Shown: positions 13,499 through 23,100 of the stretch, one piece after another
Layout: every line of letters starts with the position of its first letter
Position numbering within the stretch: position 1 is the first letter of the stretch
Origin: Azospirillum brasilense
GTDB taxonomy: Bacteria > Pseudomonadota > Alphaproteobacteria > Azospirillales > Azospirillaceae
Length of the DNA: 64,000 nucleotides
Assembly: GCF_007827795.1 (NCBI RefSeq)
Contig: NZ_VITI01000006.1
Span: 1-64,000 of the forward strand
Direction: 5' to 3'
The notes under the pieces: model-generated
What the model saw: the letters and a program-made list of their open reading frames with translations, nothing else
What the model was told of the DNA's origin: nothing
The model's database searches: none
Translations under genes and position numbers: made by a program

Positions 13499-14194
13499 TT
13501 ACTGGTGGACTGCCGCCGCGGTCACAGCGCCGGCGGCGCCGGCCAGTTCTCCGCCGATGCCGTTGTTCAATGCCCAGATCGCCGCCTGGGTGCGGTTGGA
13601 GGCGTTGATCTTGCGCAGCAGGCTCTTCAGGTGAACCTTCACCGTCGCCTCGGTGATGTTCAGGTGGTTGGCGATCATCTTGTTGCTGTCGCCGTTCAAC
13701 AGGCAGCGCAGGATCTGCACCTCCCGCTGGGACAGGCCTTTGCGCGACACCGGCATATCGGTGCCGTTCCCGTTCACCCGCCCGGAGATCAGAAGGGCGG
13801 CGAGATGGGTGGGAAACACCTTCTCGCCCATCATCACGAGGCGCAGGGACTGAGCCAGCGCATCGGACGACAGGTCCTTCATCAGATAGCCGTCCGCTCC
13901 GGCCTCCAGCGCGTTGGCGAGGCGGCGGGTGCACAGGTCACTGGTCAAAATGACCATGCGCGCATCGGGAAGCTGAGCGCGCAACCGACGCATGCCGTCA
14001 GCCTCCTCCTCGCCCCCGTTCACCAGGTCGAGCAGGATGAGTTGCGGCCGCAGGCCGTTCTCGACGGAGTTCAACGCCTCGCGCAGGTTCCCCGCCTCGG
14101 CGGCGATCTGAAAGGGTGAATCGTCGAGAAGCCTTTTCAGGCCTTCGCGGAACAGCTTATTGGAGTCGATCAGAAAAGCACGCACTGGTTCCAT
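13499..14194 (-). CDS. NarL/LuxR-type response regulator
   Basis: A 231-residue regulator. The receiver begins RAFLIDSNKLFREGL, keeps the acceptor aspartate in LILLDLVNGG near 55 and a lysine in YLMKDLS, but has Asp-Ser in place of the usual acidic pair. The LuxR helix-turn-helix (~150-210) reads LSQREVQILRCL, then NITEATVKVHLKSLL. The 3' end carries an Ala/Gly-rich tail. It converges on the regulator at 12530. The A. brasilense flocculation regulator FlcA belongs to this LuxR-UhpA class and could be one of the three regulators here, but I cannot assign it from memory. Confidence 0.88.
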   Translation of the reverse strand: MEPVRAFLIDSNKLFREGLKRLLDDSPFQIAAEAGNLREALNSVENGLRPQLILLDLVNGGEEEADGMRRLRAQLPDARMVILTSDLCTRRLANALEAGADGYLMKDLSSDALAQSLRLVMMGEKVFPTHLAALLISGRVNGNGTDMPVSRKGLSQREVQILRCLLNGDSNKMIANHLNITEATVKVHLKSLLRKINASNRTQAAIWALNNGIGGELAGAAGAVTAAAVHQ

Positions 14195-14684
14195 TGGTCA
14201 GCTCCCGCGATTTTTGGAAAATTGCTCTGACTCCCTGGGCAATCTTGTAGGTTACCAATCACCCGAGGTTTCCCCACCCGTGCCCCACCGATGGCATTGA
14301 CGTGCCGATATTTTGGATGACCTTACCCCTGTGTCGTGCAATACGGTACCACTCTGTGGGATTAAAAGAAGAACGCATTAGGCATATGCGCAAAGCTACT
14401 TTTAATCATGGATTACCGCATCTCTTTTAAAGTATTCATCCTCCCCAATCGAACGGATACTTTTCAGATTTTCTACCACCTTATTGCAGGCGGTCGCACG
14501 CTTTGGATGCGCGAGGGTGATTCCGGGTTCATGTGGGTTGCCAAAAGTTCCCGACCCCAAACGGGCAGGAGGCACTCATGCCGAAGAAGCGCATCCGCCC
14601 CTTGCCGTGCGCGTCCTATGATCGCCGCCGCCCACTCACCGTAGGTCATAACACCATGCGGAGGGAGCGTTCTCGACAGATGCG
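14195..14684. other. Intergenic region upstream of the third regulator
   Basis: 490 bases, with A/T-rich stretches around 14370-14480 and a GCATATGC palindrome near 14381-14391. The open frame at 14408-14644 has no family resemblance and atypical codon use, so I do not call it. The region presumably carries the promoter of the minus-strand regulator. Confidence 0.5.
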
Positions 14685-14867
14685 GTGCATGGTTCGATGT
14701 GGACGATGATCGGCGCGGCGGCGGCCGGCTACCTGCTGCTTCTGGCCCGAAGCGCCTGGAAACAGGGGGAGATGCGCCAGTTCCTGCGCAGCCTTGCCAT
14801 CGTGGTCGCCCTGTGCGGGCTGGTCGCAGGCACGGTTCTCCTGGCGATGCTGCTCGATTCGCGTTGA
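14685..14867 (+). CDS. Small single-span or two-span membrane protein, hypothetical
   Basis: A possible 60-residue protein with two hydrophobic stretches (~5-21 and ~37-57) separated by a basic/acidic linker (RSAWKQGEMRQF), which would put the linker in the cytoplasm. The start is GTG at 14685 or ATG at 14697; GGAGGG at ~14660 is too far for either. It ends just before a strong hairpin (14898-14933), which supports a real transcript. I recognise no family. Confidence 0.4.
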   Translation: MHGSMWTMIGAAAAGYLLLLARSAWKQGEMRQFLRSLAIVVALCGLVAGTVLLAMLLDSR

Positions 14868-14897
14868 CTGCCGAGGAACCGGATGCCGGAACGCAAG

Positions 14898-14933
14898 AAG
14901 GCCCCTCCCCGCCTGACGGCGGAAAGGGGCCTT
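14898..14933. terminator. Bidirectional terminator
   Basis: A 9-bp perfect stem AAGGCCCCT (14898-14906)/AGGGGCCTT (14925-14933), with an inner CCGCC/GGCGG stem. It lies between the small plus-strand frame and the convergent ATPase gene. Confidence 0.65.
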
Positions 14934-14961
14934 CCCGGACCGGCCTGCCGTGGATGGACGG

Positions 14962-16566
14962 TCAGATCTGGCCGCGCTCGTGGGCCTGCCGCATCAGCAC
15001 ATACTGGCGCATCATCTGGTTGCGGAAGCGGTAGCGGGTCCAGCCCGGCTCGACCACCGGAGCCAGAACGCCGCCATACTCTTCACGGCAGAGCCGCTCC
15101 AGAATGCCGAGCGCTTCCTTGGTCGGCGGAGCGCCGCCCGGTCCGGCCAGTTCCTTCGGATCGAAGGTTCCGTATGCATCCGCCGGGCACAGGGCGCAGG
15201 CCAGCAGCACATCCTCCAGTTCGGCGCGGCGTTCGGCGGCCAGCGCGCGGGCGTAGGAGTCGACGATGCCGCGTTCCGCCTCCTGAAGGCACCGGGTGAC
15301 GGCGTAGGCGAGGTCGTCCCGCTCCACCACCGTCGAACCGCGGCTGACGGCACTGCGGGCGGCGTGCAGGCCAAGAAGCTGGGCGTAGTAAGGCAGGCCG
15401 CGGACGAACTCGCAGACGCGGTCCACGGCTTCCGGCGCGAAGGCGATTCCGGCGTTCTCCGCCCCCGCGGTGATGAGGCGCCCGATTTCCATATCGGTCA
15501 TCAGCGGCAAATGCACCGGCACGAGCGAACGCTGGATCGACGGATGCTTGCCCAGAAGCTGATCGAGGTTCTCCGCCACGCCGACCACCAGAAGCGTCAC
15601 CGGGATCGAGCTGTCGGTCAGGTTCTTGAACAGCTCGGCCAGCTTGTTGCGGAAGTCCTCGTCGGTGACGCGGTCGTACTCGTCGAGGATCAGCAGCACA
15701 TGCGTGGCGTGGATGCCGGCCAGGACCTCGTTCAGCTCCGTCACGCTGAATCCGCCCTCGGGCAAAAGCTCGTTGAAGCTGGTGAAGCTGCGGCGCGAGG
15801 CGAAGGGGTTGTCCATCCCCGACCGGTAATAGGTGGAGGGAATTTTCTTCAGGAAATGGCGGAAGATGTCTTCGAAACTCAGCTCCGCGCTGCAGGTCAG
15901 CTTCAGCGAGAGGTAGCCGGCCTGGCTGGCGATCTTCTCGATGCCATTGGCGACGGAGGTCTTGCCGCGGCCCCGGTCGCCAAACAGGATGACGTGCGCC
16001 CGCTCCTCCTCGATGGCGGAGATAATGCGCTTCAGCGTGTCGGTGCGGCCGATGAACAGCGAGTTCAACTGCTGCTTGGGCCGCGTCGGCGTGAAGGCCT
16101 CGCGCAGCAGACCGTTCAACTCGGGGGTGAGTCCCTTCAGCATGGCCGGTGCGCCGACCGCTCCCGGCCCGCGCAGCCCGCCGTTCACGGTCATCGTGAA
16201 GCGTGGCAGTTCCGTGTCGGCGGACGTCTGGCCGCGCTGGGCGCCCAATCCGCCGCCCAGTCCGCCGCCGAGCGGGCTGTTCAGCGGATCGTGCCGCAAC
16301 CCGGACGGGCCGCGCATCGTCTCGCCAAGCCCCCCACCAAGACCGCCGCCACCAGAACCGCCGCCCTCGGGACCGCCGACCGGCCGCAGATGCGGCGCCG
16401 GGCGGCCCGCGAGCGGGCTCTGGGATTGCATCGCGGGATGACCGTGAGCCGCATTGCCCGGGGTGGCGCCCGGTCCGGCCGCTCCACCACCCGTGATGCC
16501 GCCGCCCATGGACATCCGGTCATCCGCATCGGCGGTCGCCCGCCGCTTCCGAAAGAAGTTTCGCAT
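14962..16566 (-). CDS. AAA ATPase (ORC/Cdc6-like fold) with Gly-rich disordered N-terminus
   Basis: A 534-residue protein. Residues 1-~140 are low complexity, with repeated GGGLGGGLG and GGGxGGG segments, and probably disordered. The ATPase core follows: Walker A GDRGRGKTS at 196-204, Walker B LLILDEYDR at ~291-299, then a sensor region ending near PYYAQLLGLH. A C-terminal helical/winged region ends YRFRNQMMRQYV. The layout resembles ORC/STAND-type AAA proteins that act as molecular switches. No partner gene is adjacent. Function unknown. Confidence 0.75.
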   Translation of the reverse strand: MRNFFRKRRATADADDRMSMGGGITGGGAAGPGATPGNAAHGHPAMQSQSPLAGRPAPHLRPVGGPEGGGSGGGGLGGGLGETMRGPSGLRHDPLNSPLGGGLGGGLGAQRGQTSADTELPRFTMTVNGGLRGPGAVGAPAMLKGLTPELNGLLREAFTPTRPKQQLNSLFIGRTDTLKRIISAIEEERAHVILFGDRGRGKTSVANGIEKIASQAGYLSLKLTCSAELSFEDIFRHFLKKIPSTYYRSGMDNPFASRRSFTSFNELLPEGGFSVTELNEVLAGIHATHVLLILDEYDRVTDEDFRNKLAELFKNLTDSSIPVTLLVVGVAENLDQLLGKHPSIQRSLVPVHLPLMTDMEIGRLITAGAENAGIAFAPEAVDRVCEFVRGLPYYAQLLGLHAARSAVSRGSTVVERDDLAYAVTRCLQEAERGIVDSYARALAAERRAELEDVLLACALCPADAYGTFDPKELAGPGGAPPTKEALGILERLCREEYGGVLAPVVEPGWTRYRFRNQMMRQYVLMRQAHERGQI

Positions 16567-16801
16567 CCGTCCCGATCCCAGAATTCCGCGTTGTCGTCAC
16601 CAGCCGGCCGCGGCCGGTGGCCTGATCGTCGCGTCTCCCGCCCCGGCCCGGCTAGCCCCGGCTTAGCTGGAGGTGCCCGGCCGCTGCGGTGAGCGCATTC
16701 CGGATGTAAGCGATGCGTCGCCAAGGGTTGCCTGGGATTTCGGATGATCATCCAGAGGAGGCCCAACCCTTATGGCGACTCCTTTCGGAAGGGGTGGCGC
16801 T

Positions 16802-16900
16802 TCAAAAGCCGGCGGCGTGGCCCAACAGAGTCCAGACGAACAGGGTGCCGAACAGGGCCGTCAGTCCGGCAAGCTCGCGCAGGAAAACCAGGATCGACAT
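16802..16900 (-). CDS. Small hydrophobic membrane peptide (32 aa), hypothetical
   Basis: A 32-residue frame beginning MSILVFLREL and ending GHAAGF. It has a strong Shine-Dalgarno (GAAGGAGG) eight bases before the ATG. The sequence is one hydrophobic helix (~12-28) with an amphipathic start. The RBS and composition support a real microprotein of the kind that associates with membrane transporters; kup lies 320 bases away, divergently. I recognise no family. Confidence 0.5.
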   Translation of the reverse strand: MSILVFLRELAGLTALFGTLFVWTLLGHAAGF

Positions 16901-17220
16901 GGCAGTCCTCCTTCATCGGTTGGCGGCGCCACACCGGGCGGTGTCGACGCTCGTCCGCGGTTCTGATGGGAGGAACGTATCAGAACAAAACAAGAACATC
17001 AAGAGGTCACCCCCTGTTTGTTCTGCCCGGGGATCTTGGCCGTGAAGCCGGGCGCGAGGAAGCCCGCCGGTCTCCACGTTGTTGCTGGCGGCCCCGCACC
17101 ACCGGAACCATATGGTCTTGTGATGAGCGGTTGATGTAAGGAGAAGGTTCGCGGCCGAAGCGTTCCGCCCGCAAGGAGGAACCCCCGACACCGGACCGCG
17201 ATCCGAACGAACGGACCATC
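16901..17220. other. Divergent intergenic region between the microprotein and kup
   Basis: 320 bases with no gene. It holds an unusual purine-rich tract with AGAACA repeats (16981-16998), part of an inverted repeat with 17015-17025, and must contain the promoters of kup and of the minus-strand small frame. Confidence 0.5.
16981..17025. promoter_or_regulatory. Spaced inverted repeat CAGAACAAA(A)CA / TGTTTGTTCTG
   Basis: CAGAACAAAACA (16981-16992) faces TGTTTGTTCTG (17015-17025): eleven pairs with a single bulged A. An additional AGAACA copy lies inside the spacer. It stands in the divergent gap before kup and could be an operator or a transcript hairpin. The role is inference. Confidence 0.35.
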
Positions 17221-19173
17221 ATGGACAGCGCCAACCAGCACACCGGCGACGGACCGAACGGCTCCGCTCCGGCCCCCAACGCCGCTCCCAGCTCCACCCC
17301 CCCGGGCCACTCCCCTCAAGCCAACCGCATGCCCGCCCTCGTCCTGGGAGCGTTGGGCGTGGTTTACGGCGACATCGGCACCAGCCCGCTCTACACCATG
17401 CGGGAGTCCTTCACCCACACCGGCCTGCCGCTCGACGAGCCGACCATCCTCGGCATCCTGTCGCTGGCGACCTGGGCGCTCATCATCGTCGTGACGCTCA
17501 AATACGTCCTGCTCGTCATGCGGGCGGACAACAAGGGAGAAGGCGGCGTCCTGGCTCTGGGCACGCTGGCCCACCGCGGGCTCCGTTCCAAAGCGGGCAA
17601 CCGCGCCATCATGGCGCTGGCGATCCTGGGCATGGCGCTGTTCTACGGCGACAGCCTGATCACCCCGGCCATCTCGGTGCTGAGCGCGGTGGAGGGGCTG
17701 AAGGTCGTCACTCCGGCCCTGTCCCCCTACATCGTCCCGATCACGCTGGCGGTGTTGACCCTGCTGTTCCTGTTCCAACGGCAGGGAACCGGCCGGGTCG
17801 GCATCTTCTTCGGCCCGATCATGGGGGTTTGGTTCGCCACGCTGGCTGTGCTGGGCCTGATGCAGGTTCTGCACTGGCCGGACGTGCTGCGCGCCTTCAA
17901 CCCGCTCTACGGCGCGGCGCTCTTCGTCGACCACGGCTGGGTGGCCTTCCTGACGCTGGGCGCCGTGGTTCTGGCGGTCACCGGGGCCGAGGCGCTTTAC
18001 GCCGACATGGGCCATTTCGGGCGGGCGCCGATCCGCATCGCCTGGCTCTACCTCGTCCTGCCGGCGCTGCTGATGAACTACTTCGGGCAAGGCGCCATGC
18101 TGCTGCACGAGCCGGAAACGCTGGAGAACCCCTTCTTCCACCTGGCGCCGGATTGGGCACAGTTGCCCCTGGTCCTGCTGTCCACCGCGGCCACGGTCAT
18201 CGCCAGCCAGGCGGTGATCTCCGGCGCGTTTTCGCTGACCCGGCAGGCCGTCCAGCTCGGCTATCTGCCGCGGCGCGAAATCCGCCACACGTCCGAACAT
18301 GAGGTCGGCCAGGTCTACATCCCGCGCAACAACTGGCTGCTGTTGGTCGGCGTGGTGATCCTGGTGATCGGCTTCGGGTCCAGCAGCAATCTGGCCGCCG
18401 CCTACGGCGTGTCGGTGACGGGGGCCATGGCCATCGACACGATCCTGGCCGCGGTGGTTGCCTGGCGATTGTGGCGCTGGAATCCCCTGCTGGTCGTCGC
18501 AGCCTTCTCCATCCTGTTGGTGATCGATCTGGCGCTGTTCGGGGCGACCCTGCTGAAGGTGCCGGACGGCGGCTGGTTCCCGCTCGTGATCGCGGCGGCG
18601 GTCTACACGCTGATGACCACATGGCGCCGGGGCCGCCGCATCCTGGCCGAGCGGCTCTACGCCGACGCCCTGCCGATGGACCTGTTCCTGCAGCGCGTCT
18701 CGCCGCAGTCGCCGCAGCGCGTCGCCGGGACGGCCATCTTCATGACCGGCAACCCCGACGTCGTCCCCCACGCCCTCCTGCACAACATCAAGCACAACCG
18801 GGTGCTGCACGAGCGGGTGGTCGTCATGACCGTCATCACGGAGGAGGTGCCCCGCGTCACCCCGGACCGCGCCGTCCTGGTGGAGAAGCTGGGCAAGGGC
18901 TTCTTTCGCGTGGTCCTGCGTTTCGGCTATCTGGAGCAGCCGCACATTCCCCGCGCCCTGGAGCGGTGCCGCCGCTTCGGCCTGCATCTGGACATGATGG
19001 AGACGTCGTTCTTCCTGGGCCGCGAGACGCTGATCCCGTCCCGATCCACCGGCCTGCCGGGCTGGCGCGAGCCGGCCTTCATCCTGCTGTCGAAGACGGC
19101 CCTGTCGGCGACCGAGTTCTTCTGCATTCCGCCGGGCCGCGTGGTGGAGCTGGGCACGCAGGTCGAGATCTGA
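17221..19173 (+). CDS. kup: Low-affinity potassium transport protein Kup
   Basis: A 650-residue inner-membrane K+ uptake protein (KUP/HAK/KT family, probably H+-coupled). After a ~36-residue Pro/Ser-rich extension, the family signature GVVYGDIGTSPLYT appears at ~49-62. About twelve membrane helices follow, then a C-terminal cytoplasmic domain of ~150 residues starting near LFLQRVSPQSP. Length is typical. Kup adds to the Kef-type antiporter at 51861 as a second potassium-handling gene in the window. It converges on the solute-binding-protein gene with three bases between stops. Confidence 0.94.
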   Translation: MDSANQHTGDGPNGSAPAPNAAPSSTPPGHSPQANRMPALVLGALGVVYGDIGTSPLYTMRESFTHTGLPLDEPTILGILSLATWALIIVVTLKYVLLVMRADNKGEGGVLALGTLAHRGLRSKAGNRAIMALAILGMALFYGDSLITPAISVLSAVEGLKVVTPALSPYIVPITLAVLTLLFLFQRQGTGRVGIFFGPIMGVWFATLAVLGLMQVLHWPDVLRAFNPLYGAALFVDHGWVAFLTLGAVVLAVTGAEALYADMGHFGRAPIRIAWLYLVLPALLMNYFGQGAMLLHEPETLENPFFHLAPDWAQLPLVLLSTAATVIASQAVISGAFSLTRQAVQLGYLPRREIRHTSEHEVGQVYIPRNNWLLLVGVVILVIGFGSSSNLAAAYGVSVTGAMAIDTILAAVVAWRLWRWNPLLVVAAFSILLVIDLALFGATLLKVPDGGWFPLVIAAAVYTLMTTWRRGRRILAERLYADALPMDLFLQRVSPQSPQRVAGTAIFMTGNPDVVPHALLHNIKHNRVLHERVVVMTVITEEVPRVTPDRAVLVEKLGKGFFRVVLRFGYLEQPHIPRALERCRRFGLHLDMMETSFFLGRETLIPSRSTGLPGWREPAFILLSKTALSATEFFCIPPGRVVELGTQVEI

Positions 19174-19176
19174 CCG

Positions 19177-19995
19177 TCAATCCCGCGCCACGATGGGGGT
19201 CAGGCGGAATCGGGCGGCGGCGGCCTCCAGCCGCCCGTCGCGCTTGACCGCGTCGACGAACCGATTGACCCGGTCGAGCCACAGCGGGTCCCCCGGCGCC
19301 ACGGCGTAGGCGTAGGGCGTGGTCTGGACCGGGCTTTCCGGGGCGATCAGGTGCGCCCATTGGTGAAAGGCGAGCATCCGCTGTCCATAGGGGAAATCGG
19401 TGAGAAAGGCGTCGGCGCGTCCGGACTCGACCTCCTCTTCCCGCTCCAGAGGTCCCGACACGATGCGGACGCTGGCCTTGCGGAAGGCTCGGCTGGCGTA
19501 GTCGTCCATGACGGTGCCCTTCTGAACCGCCACCACCATGCCGTCCTGGTCCAGATCGTCCCACCGCAGGATACGCGGGTGCGTCTGGGAGGAAACAGCG
19601 TAGATGCCGCTGCGCAGGTAGGGCTGGCTGAAGGCGACCTTTTCGGCGCGGACGGCGGTGACGCCGATGCCGAACATGCCGATGTCGCACCGGTCGCTCC
19701 GCAGATCGGCGACGAAGTTCGGGAAGCCGCTTTCCACGAAGCTCACCCGTGCGCCCAGATCGTGGGCGAAGGCCCGCGCCATGTCGATGTCCAGGCCCTG
19801 GAGTTCCCCGCTGTAAGGGCTGCGGAACGAGATGGCGTAATAGTCCGGCCAGATGCACACGCGCAACAGCCCGGTGCGCTGCACCCGGTCAAGCCGGCCT
19901 TCCGCCCGGACCGGCGACGTCCCGGACACCACGAACACCGACTGGAGCGCCGCGTGAAGCGCCAACGCTGTCAGTGCGATGAAAAGACGCCGCAC
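19177..19995 (-). CDS. Periplasmic solute-binding protein, family 3 (orphan)
   Basis: A 272-residue protein with a Sec signal peptide (residues 1-~31, ending in VRAEG) and the bacterial family 3 solute-binding fold. Recognisable segments include LLRVCIWPDYYAISF, LQGLDIDMARAFA, RCDIGMFGIGVTAVRAEKVAFSQPY and a C-terminal lobe with ADAFLTDFPYG. The family binds amino acids or similar small polar ligands. No permease or ATPase gene is nearby. It is divergent from a hybrid histidine kinase 139 bases away, so a sensing role with that kinase is possible. Confidence 0.83.
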   Translation of the reverse strand: MRRLFIALTALALHAALQSVFVVSGTSPVRAEGRLDRVQRTGLLRVCIWPDYYAISFRSPYSGELQGLDIDMARAFAHDLGARVSFVESGFPNFVADLRSDRCDIGMFGIGVTAVRAEKVAFSQPYLRSGIYAVSSQTHPRILRWDDLDQDGMVVAVQKGTVMDDYASRAFRKASVRIVSGPLEREEEVESGRADAFLTDFPYGQRMLAFHQWAHLIAPESPVQTTPYAYAVAPGDPLWLDRVNRFVDAVKRDGRLEAAAARFRLTPIVARD

Positions 19996-20134
19996 GGCCT
20001 CGCACCCTCAAAACCGCTCCCAGAACCGCGGCAGGATAGCACCGCGCTCCTGGGAAGCACAGCGCATGCTTGCGATTCGCCTGACCGCTGTTAAGATTCG
20101 AGCGATACCACCGCACCGCACGGAGCCACGCGTG

Positions 20135-23100
20135 ATGGCCAAGCTTGCCCTGTTCCAGCATCGGGGCGCCCTTCTCGCGTTGGCCTTCTTGTCGGTGATG
20201 GCCCTTGTGTTCGAGGTCGCCTACGACGTCCACGCCGACCGCGCCCTGGCGCTGAGGAATGCGGCGGAGAACATCGACGATCTGGCGAGCGCCCTTGAAT
20301 CCTCCGTCAGCCGCACGGTCCAGGCGGTGGACATCGCGCTGGCCTCGGTGGGCGAGGAGGGGGGCGTCGGCAATCTGCTGCGCGGCCAGCCGACGGGAGG
20401 CCAGGAAGGAGCGCCGTCTCCGCTGCTTCAGGAACGGCTGCGCCGTTCACCGCACCTCCGCGGCCTTTCGGTGCTCGACCGCCGGGGCGTTCTGGTGGCA
20501 ACCACCGAGGACCCTCGTCTGCTCGGCTCCTCCTTCGCGGAGTTGGATCTGTTTCGCACCCAATTGTCCGGACATAGCCAGGGCCTCTATATCGGCGCCC
20601 CGTTGCGCGGGCGGTTCCTGGCGCCGACCGGGGCTGCGGACGACCGGTCCGGCAAGTGGGTCCTGCCGATGAGCCGGGCGATCCGGGAAGCGGATGGGGC
20701 GCTGCTGGGCGTCGCCGTCGCCTCGGTCAATTCCGAGTATCTGCAAGGCGTCTTCCGTGCGGTGCGCAACGGGCTGCACGGCACGGCGTCGCTCTACCGC
20801 CGGGATGGACTGCTCCTGACCCGACTTCCGCAAGACGGGACGGACGGCATCGGCACGCCGATGGCCGGGGCGGAGTTGTTCCGCGTCCATCTTCCCATGT
20901 CCGAGGGTGGCGTTTTCCACGAAACCTCCCAGGACGGGCAGAAGCGCATCACCGCCTATCGCGCCACGCCGCTCTGGCCGCTGGTTCTGGCGATCAGCCG
21001 CAGCGAGGACGAGGAACTGGCGGGCTGGTGGACCAACCAGTTGGAGGTTGCCGGGGTCGCGCTGGCCGCCGGCGTGGTCATCCTCCTCTTCACCACCGCG
21101 CTGATCCTGCTGCGCCGCAAGGATGCTCAGCTCGAAGACGGCAACGCCCGTTTCAACACGCTCCTGGAAACCGCCGCCGAGGGCATTCTGACGGCGCGGT
21201 CGGATGGCGTGATCGAAACCGCGAACACCGCGGCCCACCGCATCTTCGGCTACCCGCCCGGCGACCTGATCGGGCGTCATGTGCGGGAGTTGATGGAGTC
21301 GCACCACCGCCCGACCCACAGCCGCGTCATGGAGGCCATTGCCGCAGGCGCCCGACGGATCGGCCCGAACTACACGCGGGAGGTGAACGGGCTGCGGATG
21401 GATGGCGAAGTGTTCCCCCTCGACCTCTCCCTGGCCGAGGTGGAGACTCAGCAGGGCATCCTCTTCGCCGCCTTCTTCCGCGATCTGTCGGAGCGCAAGC
21501 GGGTCGAGCGGGCTCTGACCGAAGCCAAGGAGAAGGCCGAGGCCGGGCAGCGCAGCAAGATGGAATTCCTGGCGACCATGAGCCACGAGATCCGGACGCC
21601 CATGAACGGCGTGATCGGCATGGCCGGGCTTCTTCAGGAAACCCACCTGAACGAGGAGCAGCGCGGCTACGCCGACACCATTCGCGACTCCGCGGAATCG
21701 CTGCTGACCATCATCAACGACATCCTGGACTTCTCCAAGATCGACGCCGGGCGTCTCGCCCTGGAGGTGTCGGACTTCGAAGCCGTGCCGCTGGTGGAAA
21801 GCGTGGTGGAGCTGCTGGCCCCGCGCGCCGCCGCCAAGGGGCTGGAACTGGCCAGCTACGTCCCTCCGGCCCTGCACGGTCCGCTGCGCGGCGATCCCGG
21901 ACGGCTGCGCCAGATCCTCATCAACCTTGCCGGCAACGCGGTCAAGTTCACCGACCAGGGCAGCGTGACCATCGTGCTGTCGGTGGAAGAGAATGACCTT
22001 GCCACCGGGGCGGACGATGGACCGGAGCCGGATGAATCCGCGGCTCTGGCCCCGCACGAGACGCCGGTGACCATCCGTTTCGAGGTGAGGGACACCGGCA
22101 TCGGCATCGCCGCGGCGGACCACAGGCGTCTCTTCACGATGTTCAGTCAGGTGGACGGGTCCTCGGCGCGGCGCCACGGCGGGACTGGGCTTGGCCTCGC
22201 CATTTGCAAACGCCTCGCGGAGTTGATGGGCGGGCGGATCGGCGTAGACAGCACGCCCAGGGAGGGCAGCGTCTTCTGGGTCGTCATTCCGTTGTGGCGC
22301 GGCACACCGACGGACGCCGCATCCGCACCGCAGATGCCGGGAAGTTGGGCTGGGAGGCGCATTCTACTGGTCGACGATCTGGCGGTGAACCGCGACCTGC
22401 TCGCCCGTCAGCTCGCCGCGATGGGCCTGGAAACCGAATCCGCCGCAACCGGAGAGGACGCCCTTCACCGGCTTCTGGCGGCGCGCGCCTCGGGCCGTCC
22501 GTTTGACGCCGCCATTCTCGATCATTGCATGCCGGGCCTGACCGGGCCGGAGTTGGCCGCCCGCATCCGTGCCGTACCGGCACTGGCCGACCTGCCGCTG
22601 GCTCTGGCCACCTCCCATCGAATGGGCGAGATGGCGGAGGACGCTGCCGGAATCGACATACGGATCGTCAAACCCGTCCGTTCCACGGCGCTCCACACCG
22701 TGGTGTCACGCCTGTTCGCCACGCAGGCACCCCGAGTTTCGCATCCGGATGCAGCTCCGGCCGGCAAGCCTGGCACCTCTTCTCCACCGGGATCACCTTT
22801 GACATCTCCTTCGAGCAGGACCTCGGACGCGCCGATACCGCCCGGCGCCCCCCCGACCGGCACGGCCCGCCGCCGCATCCTGGTGGCGGAGGATAATCCG
22901 GTGAACCTTCAGGTGACGCTGGCCTTGCTGCGCCGGGCCGGCCATGCCGTCGATTCCGTGTCGAACGGGCTGGAGGCGGTCAACGCCGTCGCCGCCCTGC
23001 CCTACGACCTTGTCCTGATGGACGTGCAGATGCCGGAGATGGATGGTCTGGCGGCGACCCGGGCGATCCGCCGGATGGGCGGGGCCGCCGCCCGCGTTCC

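Noticed and set aside
14408..14644. Plus-strand frame of 78 codons upstream of the small membrane protein
   Set aside because: Mixed composition, no RBS and no conserved features; most likely non-coding.
16772..16966. Plus-strand 64-codon frame with a GAGGAGG upstream
   Set aside because: Its product is low-complexity Gly/Ser/Gln, the RBS spacing is long, and it lies antisense to a better small membrane frame at 16802-16900.
19979..20134. Upstream extension of the hybrid kinase frame
   Set aside because: It would overlap the divergent binding-protein gene start and its promoter; a start with RBS at 20135 begins the first helix.
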